DNA of 14,657 bases from Candidatus Zixiibacteriota bacterium (GTDB taxonomy: Bacteria; Zixibacteria; MSB-5A5; GN15; FEB-12), in contig JACZYS010000039.1 in assembly GCA_022570975.1 (NCBI GenBank), forward strand, positions 1 through 14,657. Direction: 5' to 3'. Below, one piece after another: positions 7,190 to 13,195 of the stretch (its first letter is position 1; each line of letters starts with the position of its first letter). The notes under the pieces are model-generated. The model ran no database searches. It saw only the letters and a list, made by a program, of their open reading frames with translations, and was not told where the DNA came from. Position numbers and translations under genes: made by a program.

Positions 7190-8128
7190 TTAACTGCCTT
7201 CTTCTTCTTTTCTGCCTGAAAGGAGATACAAAACAGCCATTCTTACTGCTTGTCCGTTGGTCACCTGCTCCAAGATTACTGAATTTTTGCTGTCGGCAAC
7301 CTCACTTGAAATTTCGACTCCCCGGTTCATAGGTCCGGGGTGCATGATCGTGTAATTCTTGTTGAGTCTTTTCAAACGGTCTTTTGTAATTCCAAAGAGA
7401 TTTGTATATTCTCTCTGTGAGGGGAACAATCCTGATTTTTGTCTTTCCAGCTGTATCCTCATGACATTTACCACATCGGCGCCGTCTAAAGCTTCGTCAA
7501 TATCGGTATAGACATCGCAGCCAAATTTTTCCACTTCATAAGGAAGCAATGTTGAGGGTCCGCACAGAGCAACCGAGGCACCCATCGCCTTAAATCCCCA
7601 AATATTTGAACGGATAACGCGGGAATGTTTGATATCACCGACCAGCACCACCCGCAAACCGTCAAGTGAGCCATATTTTTCTCTGACCGTAAACATATCA
7701 AGCAGAGCCTGTGTCGGGTGCTCATGGGCACCGTCTCCGCCGTTGATGATGTTGGCATCCATACACTGAGTCAGAAAATATGGCGCCCCTGATGAACCGT
7801 GACGAACAACAACCATGTCAATTTTCATGGCCTCAATATTCTGAACGGTGTCTCTGAGAGATTCCCCCTTTTTTACTGATGAAGTGGAGGTGGAGAAATT
7901 TACGATATCGGCCGACAATCTTTTTTCGGCCAGTTCAAAAGAAATTCTGGTTCTGGTTGAGGCCTCATAAAAGAGATTCACAACCGTTATGCCTCTTAAA
8001 GTAGGGACTCTTTTTATTGTCCGGTCAATAACCTCGCGAAAAGTCACCGAGGTATCTAAAATAAGTTCCATATCCTGGCGTGGAACATTTTCTAAGCCCA
8101 AAAGATGACGTGAACTTAGTTTGCTCAA
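7190..8128 (-). CDS. pyrB: Aspartate carbamoyltransferase catalytic subunit
   Basis: This enzyme joins carbamoyl phosphate and aspartate, the committed step of pyrimidine synthesis. The 312-residue length is typical of the catalytic chain. The carbamoyl-phosphate site STRTR is at 57-61, the loop lysine lies in SSVKKGES (83-90), HPTQALLD begins at 137, and the aspartate-binding region reads MRIQLERQ, with HPGPMNRGVEI towards the C-terminus. It overlaps the end of pyrR by four bases (ATGA arrangement), implying coupled translation. With no pyrI nearby and PyrR in the operon, control is probably at expression level rather than through an allosteric chain, as in Bacillus-type operons. Confidence 0.97.
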   Translation of the reverse strand: MSKLSSRHLLGLENVPRQDMELILDTSVTFREVIDRTIKRVPTLRGITVVNLFYEASTRTRISFELAEKRLSADIVNFSTSTSSVKKGESLRDTVQNIEAMKIDMVVVRHGSSGAPYFLTQCMDANIINGGDGAHEHPTQALLDMFTVREKYGSLDGLRVVLVGDIKHSRVIRSNIWGFKAMGASVALCGPSTLLPYEVEKFGCDVYTDIDEALDGADVVNVMRIQLERQKSGLFPSQREYTNLFGITKDRLKRLNKNYTIMHPGPMNRGVEISSEVADSKNSVILEQVTNGQAVRMAVLYLLSGRKEEEGS

Positions 8129-8694
8129 TTTTTCCCCTTTTTGTCTTGCTTTAGTTTTTCTGTTTCAACAAAGACAATATCTTCGCCATCATTTTCGATT
8201 AATTTTACAACTACCATATCATTTTTTGAGGTGGGGATGTTTACACCCACATAATCAGCCTTGATTGGTAACTCCCGGTGTCCCCGGTCAACCAGTACAG
8301 CCAGCTGAATGGTTTTTGGTCGGCCAAAATCTACGATTTGTGACAGAGCAGCGCGGATTGTCCTTCCCGTGAAAAGGACATCATCGACCAATATCACGTT
8401 TCGGTTGGCCAGCTCAAATAATATATCAGTTGTCTGCACCACCGGTTGGTCCAATTTGGAATGAACATCATCCCGATATAAAGAGATATCCATAAGCCCC
8501 ACGGGAACATCAATTTTTTCAAGCTCCTTAATCTGAGCTGCAATTCTTCTGGCAATTGGTGCTCCTCTGGTAAGGATACCAATTATTCCCAGGCTCTTAT
8601 GGTCGTCAACCTGCTCCAATATTTCATGCGTAATTCTGGTAATGGCCCGGGCTATTTTCTTTTGGTCCAGGACTGCTTTTGTGGCCACAGTCAA
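8125..8694 (-). CDS. pyrR: Bifunctional pyr operon regulator / uracil phosphoribosyltransferase
   Basis: PyrR binds pyr mRNA when UMP/UTP is high and lowers expression of the pyrimidine genes; many members also make UMP from uracil and PRPP. The 189-residue protein carries the PRPP motif VILVDDVLFTGRTIRA at about 100-115, with ILTRGAP at 40-46, and the DISLYRDD stretch typical of PyrR. The start is TTG at 8692-8694, chosen because GGAGG sits six bases upstream and the protein then begins MTVATKAVLDQKKIARA as in relatives. This TTG shares four bases (TTGA) with the stop of an upstream 40-codon frame. It is the first enzyme gene of pyrR-pyrB-pyrC. Confidence 0.95.
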   Translation of the reverse strand: MTVATKAVLDQKKIARAITRITHEILEQVDDHKSLGIIGILTRGAPIARRIAAQIKELEKIDVPVGLMDISLYRDDVHSKLDQPVVQTTDILFELANRNVILVDDVLFTGRTIRAALSQIVDFGRPKTIQLAVLVDRGHRELPIKADYVGVNIPTSKNDMVVVKLIENDGEDIVFVETEKLKQDKKGKN

Positions 8695-8813
8695 ACAACG
8701 CCTCCAATTCTAATAGTATCTGAAATATCTATAAATAGATTTGAAAAATCTTTAAATAGAATTGAAAAATCTTTGATTTTTAGTTTAAGTTGAGAAAGAC
8801 AGTGTTTTATCAT
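8691..8813 (-). CDS. 40-residue leader ORF coupled to pyrR
   Basis: An ATG at 8811-8813, with AAAGGA (8818-8823) four to five bases upstream, opens a 40-codon frame that ends in TGA at 8691-8693, overlapping the pyrR TTG start as TTGA. The peptide starts MIKHCLSQLKLKIKDFS and ends TIRIGGVV. Its middle consists of seven-residue units (KDFSILF / KDFSNLF-like, then IDISDTI) encoded by 21-base DNA repeats. I recognise no family. The good ribosome site, its place inside the pyr leader and the stop-start overlap point to a leader peptide whose translation feeds ribosomes into pyrR. It could also be a chance frame in AT-rich leader DNA; the pyrR GGAGG site lies inside its last codons. Confidence 0.5.
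   Translation of the reverse strand: MIKHCLSQLKLKIKDFSILFKDFSNLFIDISDTIRIGGVV
8712..8774 (-). repeat. Three tandem 21-bp units in the pyr leader
   Basis: On the minus strand the units begin at 8774, 8753 and 8732. The first two differ at one base; the third is diverged (about seven differences). The common core is AAAGATTTTTCAA. The 21-base period equals seven codons of the leader ORF. Each unit is T-rich, and hairpins such as ATCTA-TTTA-TAGAT can form within and between units. Confidence 0.65.
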
Positions 8814-8824
8814 TTTTTCCTTTA

Positions 8825-8841
8825 GTGACCTCCCGGATCAC
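8825..8841 (-). promoter_or_regulatory. Candidate PyrR-binding RNA hairpin
   Basis: The transcript folds as GUGA, a bulged U, CC, loop GGGA, GG, UCAC. The core GAUCCGGGAGGUC closely resembles the PyrR-binding loop consensus known from Bacillus (ARUCCNGNGAGGYU), one base shorter in the loop. It ends one base before the AAAGGA ribosome site of the leader ORF, so bound PyrR could block translation. A competing pairing of CUCCC (8849-8853) with GGGAG (8830-8834) would disrupt it. A separate 6-bp stem with an 8-base loop lies upstream at 8854-8873. No U-run terminator is present. Confidence 0.55.
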
Positions 8842-8896
8842 CTTAAAAGGGAGAATGTCAATATTCAGACATTTACGGTCTGATTCGGTAATTGAG

Positions 8897-8924
8897 ATTA
8901 TAACTTATATATCTTTTTAGTCAA
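8897..8924 (-). promoter_or_regulatory. Sigma70-type promoter of the pyr operon
   Basis: TTGACT (8919-8924), a 16-base spacer, then a perfect TATAAT (8897-8902) on the minus strand. Transcription would start near 8890, about 75 bases before the leader ORF. It begins only 17 bases after the ABC ATPase stop codon, and I see no terminator between the two. Confidence 0.75.
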
Positions 8925-8941
8925 GTGACCGCTTCAAGATT

Positions 8942-10444
8942 TTAGACTATATTCTCTTTTAGGAGAGACTTATATCCGAACAATTCACCTGATTCCGGTG
9001 AATTCAAGAATTGAGTTGTCTCAAAAAGAGAGTATTGATAGTTATCGGCTAAATAAAGCAGATTATCAGTAGTTTTTCCGATCACCTCCCGGTTATGAGA
9101 AATGACAATTATCCCTTTCCCTGAGTCTCTTAGCTCCTGTACAATCATAATAAACCGAAATATTCCATCAGAATCCAGCCCTGAGGTCGGCTCATCAAAA
9201 ACAATAAAATCTGGCTCGGTTGAGATAGCCACAGCCAGGGCTAATCTTCTTTTCTCCCCTTCAGAAAGTGTAAACGGGTCTCTCTCTTTGAAAAGTGAGG
9301 GGTCTAAACCGGCCAAGGCCAAAAGATTCTCCATTTTTACAATATCTTCCTCGAGATCTGAATTCTTTAAACCAAAACTTAATTCATCCATGCAGGTTGT
9401 AAGAAAAAATTGTTTCTCCGGCTGCTGAACTGTGGCCGTGACCCGGCCTGTTAGTTTTTTAGGGGAAAGATGATTTCCATCTTTATCCAGATAAAAAACC
9501 CGGCCATCAGATGGCTCAATGAGCGAACATATCATTTTACCGAGAGTGCTCTTTCCCTGACCGGTTTTTCCTACAATTGCAAGAACTTCGCCTCGGTTGA
9601 TATCAAGAGACAAATTTCTGATAACTTCATGGTCGTGAGAATACGAAAAAGAAATGTTACTAATGTTAATGCAGTTAACTTCCGGCTCTTTATTTTCTGA
9701 AGTATTTTTATTATTATAAATTTTAATCAGTTTCCTATCGGTAGAGCCAAGCTCTCCAATTGATGCTCTTGTGGTCAACTCTGTGTTTGAGAAAATCTCA
9801 TCCGGGCTTTTGTCGGCAACAATTTCTCCCTCTGATAAGAGAATCAGTCTGCCATATTGCCGGGCAACATCTTTGAACTGGGTAATACGAATTATCATTA
9901 ATTGCGGTGACTCGGCTCTAATTTTTTTGAGTTCATCGTCAAGCTGTTTTCGGCTGTGATAATCAACATAAGAGTCCGGTTCATCCAGAATCAAAAGCGA
10001 TGGTTTCTGAATCAAAATTGAGGCGATGGCAACTTTTTGTTTTTCTCCTCCGGAAAGCTCAGAAATTATTTTTTCTTTCAGGTGAATTATTCCAAATCGT
10101 GACAAAAGAGAAATAATTCCTTTCTCCATGTCAGCGGGCGAGTATCCCATGTTTTCAAGCGAGAAGGCAAGCTCTCTTTCTACGGTCATGGCCACAAACT
10201 GGTCATCCGGGTTCTGGAAAATCATCCCGATTGGCAGACGACAGTTTTTGTTAAACTCTTTGTGAATTGTTCCGCGAGTAGGTTTTATTAAACCGGCAAT
10301 AAGTCTGACCAAACTTGTTTTGCCGGAGCCATTGCTCCCCATAATTGTCAGCAATTCACCGCCTTTTATTTGCAGATTTATGCTTTTTAATATTTGAACA
10401 GAATTATTATTTACACTGTAAAAACAATTTTCCAGTTTTATCAT
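8942..10444 (-). CDS. Double ABC ATPase, ECF/cobalt-type (EcfA-EcfA' fusion-like)
   Basis: A 500-residue protein with two complete ABC ATPase domains and no membrane segment. Domain 1: Walker A GSNGSGKT (36-43), Q-loop FQNPDDQF, signature LSGGEKQ (130-136), Walker B LLILDEP (150-156). Domain 2: Walker A GKTGQGKS (292-299), signature LSEGEKRR (393-400), Walker B FIVFDEP, switch histidine His450 in VISHNRE. The FQNPDDQF and VQQPEKQFF Q-loops are typical of energy-coupling factor (CbiO/EcfA) transporters, which import vitamins or metal ions. Domain 1 has glutamine (Gln189, ITQF) in place of the switch histidine, so the two sites are probably unequal. No EcfT or S component is seen, so the substrate is unknown. 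It follows gcvPB by 39 bases without a clear ribosome site. Confidence 0.88.
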   Translation of the reverse strand: MIKLENCFYSVNNNSVQILKSINLQIKGGELLTIMGSNGSGKTSLVRLIAGLIKPTRGTIHKEFNKNCRLPIGMIFQNPDDQFVAMTVERELAFSLENMGYSPADMEKGIISLLSRFGIIHLKEKIISELSGGEKQKVAIASILIQKPSLLILDEPDSYVDYHSRKQLDDELKKIRAESPQLMIIRITQFKDVARQYGRLILLSEGEIVADKSPDEIFSNTELTTRASIGELGSTDRKLIKIYNNKNTSENKEPEVNCINISNISFSYSHDHEVIRNLSLDINRGEVLAIVGKTGQGKSTLGKMICSLIEPSDGRVFYLDKDGNHLSPKKLTGRVTATVQQPEKQFFLTTCMDELSFGLKNSDLEEDIVKMENLLALAGLDPSLFKERDPFTLSEGEKRRLALAVAISTEPDFIVFDEPTSGLDSDGIFRFIMIVQELRDSGKGIIVISHNREVIGKTTDNLLYLADNYQYSLFETTQFLNSPESGELFGYKSLLKENIV

Positions 10445-10483
10445 AATTAAGAACTGGTGATATTACTTATGAGACAAGATTTC

Positions 10484-11935
10484 TTACTCCGGACAACAGA
10501 TATCCAAATTCCTTACTGCACCGGCTTCATCCAATCTTTTTACAACGGTTGTGTAAGGGGCATTTTTGACATAGTCCGGTTTTTCTCTAACTTCTTCGGC
10601 AATCTGGTTCATGGAAGCGGCAAACTGTTCCAGTGTTTCTTTTGATTCAGTTTCAGTCGGTTCAATCATCATTGCCTCTGGGACAATTAACGGGAAATAA
10701 ACCGTCGGCGGATGTACTCCAAAATCCAAAAGACGTTTGGCAATATCTGAGGTTTTGACGCCCAGTTTTCTCTGGCGACTTCCGGAAAGAACGAACTCAT
10801 GCATGCAGTGATTATCATAGGGGAGATCATATTCATCACGGAGCATTTCTTTTAGGTAATTGGCATTTAGTACCGCATTTTCAGAAACTTTTTTGAGACC
10901 TTCGCCGCCATAGGTTTTTATGTAGGCATAGGCTCTTACAACATTACCAAAATTTCCGTTGAAAAATTGAAGTCTTCCGATTGAATCGGGGCGGTCATAG
11001 TTGAACCAGAGTCTTCCATCCGGCTCTTTTTGGAGGACGGGGAAGGGAAGATATTTTTCAAACTTTTCAGCAACGCCAATTGCTCCAGCTCCCGGTCCGC
11101 CGCCTCCGTGAGGTGTGGAGAAGGTTTTATGCAGGTTAAAATGCATCATGTCAAAACCGACATCGCCGGGGCGAAAAATACCCATATTGGCATTGAGGTT
11201 TGCTCCATCCATGTACATCAGTCCGCCTTTGGCGTGGACAATTTCTGCAATTTCTTTAATATGAGATTCAAAAATGCCAAGGGTGTTGGGATTGGTCATC
11301 ATCATTCCGGCAACGGTGTCATCCATTACAGCGGCAACTGTCTCCGGTGAAATTATCCCTTTTTCGTTTGACTTAATCTGCAAAGTTTCATAGCCAACGG
11401 CCGCAACCGAGGCCGGGTTTGTGCCATGAGCAGAGTCGGGAATAATTATTTTGCTTCGTTTCTCTGAATTAGCTTTATGATAGGCGCGCATTATTAATAG
11501 CCCGGCAAACTCACCCTGAGCACCGGCAGCCGGCTGCAGAGAAATATAGGGGAACCCGGATATCTCCCCCAGATAACTTGAAACCATCTCCATTATGCGG
11601 AGCATTCCCGGCGCCGAACTGCAGGGAGCCAGAGGGTGATGCTCTCTAAAATCTCTATACGAAGCGGCGGCATCATTTAGCTTAGGATTATACTTCATGG
11701 TACAGGAACCAAGAGGATAAAAATCCGTGTCAATATGATGGTTCTTTACCGAAAGGGCGATAAAGTGACGCATCACTTCGCCTTCGGTCAATTCCGGAAG
11801 GGCAGCATCTTTATCCCTTTTAAATTTATCGGGGATTCTGCTTAACACTTCTTTTTCGCTGCTGTCTAATTTGGGAAGGGTGTATCCGGTTCTTCCCGGT
11901 TTTGACTTGTCGTATATGAGAATTTTTTCAGTCAT
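10484..11935 (-). CDS. gcvPB: Glycine dehydrogenase (decarboxylating) subunit 2
   Basis: This is the C-terminal half of the P-protein in organisms with a split enzyme. Together with GcvPA it decarboxylates glycine and loads the aminomethyl group onto the lipoyl arm of GcvH. The 483-residue length fits. The PLP lysine is Lys270 in NLHKTFSTPHGGGGPG, preceded by DSAHGTNPAS at 167-176 and YMDGANLNANMG from 241, all conserved. It starts 12 bases after the thioredoxin-like gene; no strong ribosome site precedes the ATG, so translational coupling is likely. Unusually, two extra genes separate it from gcvPA. gcvT and lpd are not in the window. Confidence 0.97.
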   Translation of the reverse strand: MTEKILIYDKSKPGRTGYTLPKLDSSEKEVLSRIPDKFKRDKDAALPELTEGEVMRHFIALSVKNHHIDTDFYPLGSCTMKYNPKLNDAAASYRDFREHHPLAPCSSAPGMLRIMEMVSSYLGEISGFPYISLQPAAGAQGEFAGLLIMRAYHKANSEKRSKIIIPDSAHGTNPASVAAVGYETLQIKSNEKGIISPETVAAVMDDTVAGMMMTNPNTLGIFESHIKEIAEIVHAKGGLMYMDGANLNANMGIFRPGDVGFDMMHFNLHKTFSTPHGGGGPGAGAIGVAEKFEKYLPFPVLQKEPDGRLWFNYDRPDSIGRLQFFNGNFGNVVRAYAYIKTYGGEGLKKVSENAVLNANYLKEMLRDEYDLPYDNHCMHEFVLSGSRQRKLGVKTSDIAKRLLDFGVHPPTVYFPLIVPEAMMIEPTETESKETLEQFAASMNQIAEEVREKPDYVKNAPYTTVVKRLDEAGAVRNLDICCPE

Positions 11936-11947
11936 ATGAAATTACGA

Positions 11948-12814
11948 TTATTCTTTTTCTTCTTCTTCATCTTGAGGTTTGAGTTTTGCTATCTGTTTAG
12001 TTACATATTCAAAATCAACTGCCTCCGGAAAATTCTTAATGAAGCTTTCAAAAACAGAGAGGGCCATTGTTGTATCACCAACTTTTTTGAGAACAAGACC
12101 CTGCCAGATTCTGGATTCTTCGCCAAAATATCCATCGGCAAAATCAGCAGAAACAGCTTTGTAATGCCCTAATGCAGTAGGATAATCTTTTGCCCGGTAA
12201 AAGAGATTGGCAATCGCCATGCGTCCTTCTGTGGAAAGAGAGTCTTTTGGTTCACCGGATTCTATTACTTTATTAAACCAGGAAATTGCATCATCCTGAC
12301 CACCACGGTACTTAAATTTGTCGGCGATTTCAAAATACAAGTTGCGGTCTTCTTCTGTCTTGGCCCTATTTAGGAGGTCATCTAAAGTGCCGATTCCTTT
12401 TTTATAATCTCTTAAAATCTGCAAATATTCATCAACTTCCGCATAACCAACAATTCTATCAATTTCTGATTCATCAGCATTTATCAATACACCCGTTGGG
12501 TATCCGCTGATGTGATGCTTTTGAGCCAGCAGAGTGTCATCTTCGGCATTTATTTTAACCAGTATCATTTCATTGCTGAAGAAATTAATTGCTTTTTCAT
12601 CCCTGAATACGACCGTATCCAGGCGTTTGCACCATTTTCACCAATCGGTGTAGAAATCTACCAGGACTTCCTTGTTTTCCTCACCTGCTTTTTTTAAAGC
12701 CTCTTGATAGTCAGTCAAATACGGCGATGACACTGCTGCCCGAGGCAGAGCAAACAAAGCCAGCATCAACACCATCAATGGACTTAGAAGTTGCTTCTTA
12801 ATATTTAATTTCAT
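11948..12814 (-). CDS. Exported thioredoxin-TPR protein, probable selenoprotein (UGA as selenocysteine 59)
   Basis: Read from the ATG at 12814 (AAGGAG eight bases upstream), the frame has 288 codons with one internal stop, TGA at 12638-12640, codon 59. Residues 1-30 form a signal peptide (KLNIKK, then LLSPLMVLMLALFALPRAA). Then comes VLVDFYTDW-TGA-KWCKRLD: the TGA replaces the first cysteine of a thioredoxin CxxC, and Cys62 is the resolving cysteine. The cis-proline is Pro106 in SGYPTGVLI. About 156-266 hold three TPR-like helix pairs, and the tail is acidic (DEEEEKE). A SECIS-like hairpin follows the TGA. I read it as a U-K-W-C thiol oxidoreductase acting outside the cytoplasm. An ordinary call would start at Met83 (12568), losing export signal and active site. 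A sequencing error TGC/TGT to TGA, or a true nonsense mutation, are the alternatives; the hairpin argues against both. Confidence 0.82.
12602..12623 (-). promoter_or_regulatory. Bacterial SECIS-like hairpin after the in-frame UGA
   Basis: In the mRNA a 9-bp stem (CCUGGAUAC pairing with GUAUUCAGG, one G-U pair) closes a GGUC tetraloop at 12611-12614. The stem starts 14 bases after the UGA and the loop 23 bases after it, inside the 16-37 range known for bacterial SECIS elements. The loop begins with G, as SelB recognition requires, and equals the GGUC loop of E. coli fdhF. It would make elongation factor SelB deliver Sec-tRNA at the UGA. Confidence 0.78.
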
Positions 12815-12822
12815 CTCTCAAA

Positions 12823-12828
12823 CTCCTT
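12823..12828 (-). promoter_or_regulatory. Ribosome binding site that fixes the thioredoxin start
   Basis: AAGGAG on the minus strand, eight bases before the ATG at 12814. It is one of the best Shine-Dalgarno sites in the window and shows that translation is meant to begin upstream of the in-frame TGA, supporting read-through rather than an internal start at 12568. Confidence 0.8.
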
Positions 12829-12838
12829 ATATAATAAA

Positions 12839-13195
12839 TTAGTTGTTATCATCTTTTGGTTGTGTTGACTGCCATCTCTCACCCAGAGTCATTTCCATTA
12901 CTTCTTTTGCTTCCGCAAAATATGGCTCCGGAACCATCACTTCAAAAAGCATCGCTTTCGATGAGAAAAAGGCACCGAGTGACAAACCGGCGTTCCCAAA
13001 AAATCCCGATTTGGAAACAACAACAGCCGGAATATCATATGACTTCATAATTTCTCTGGCAAAGTCCGAAGAAATCTTATCTTCTATATGCCCCAGAACA
13101 ACCCACTCAATTTCTCCACGCTCCAGCTTTTGGCCACAGAAATTACAGGTTGAAATCTGTTCATCAATTTCATTTTTACAATTAGGACAGAACAT
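12839..13195 (-). CDS. Zinc-ribbon protein with DUF2007-like domain
   Basis: A 118-residue cytoplasmic protein. It begins MFCPNCKNEIDE with CNFCGQK following, so Cys3, Cys6, Cys17 and Cys20 form a zinc ribbon. From about 28 to 105 is an alpha/beta domain (WVVLGHIEDKISSDFAREIM ... IPAVVVSK ... FEVMVPEPYFAEAKEVM) that matches the DUF2007 pattern of small 'putative signal transducing' proteins: first strand, helix, a strand ending in a conserved valine/serine turn, then VP-x-x-x-x-x-A. The function of DUF2007 is not established. Its start lies 14 bases inside gcvPA, so it is translationally coupled to glycine cleavage; the selenoprotein starts 24 bases after its stop. Confidence 0.75.
   Translation of the reverse strand: MFCPNCKNEIDEQISTCNFCGQKLERGEIEWVVLGHIEDKISSDFAREIMKSYDIPAVVVSKSGFFGNAGLSLGAFFSSKAMLFEVMVPEPYFAEAKEVMEMTLGERWQSTQPKDDNN

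Noticed and set aside
8599..8793. Plus-strand ORF with an EKSLNRIEKSL-like repeat
   Set aside because: It is the complement of pyrR and of the 21-bp leader repeats and has no ribosome site or family resemblance.
8925..8941. Terminator between the ABC ATPase gene and the pyr promoter
   Set aside because: Only 17 bases separate them, with no GC-rich stem or U-run.
11948..12568. A 206-residue protein starting at Met83 of the thioredoxin frame
   Set aside because: It would begin inside the thioredoxin fold, after the active site, with no ribosome site; the upstream ATG has AAGGAG and a signal peptide.
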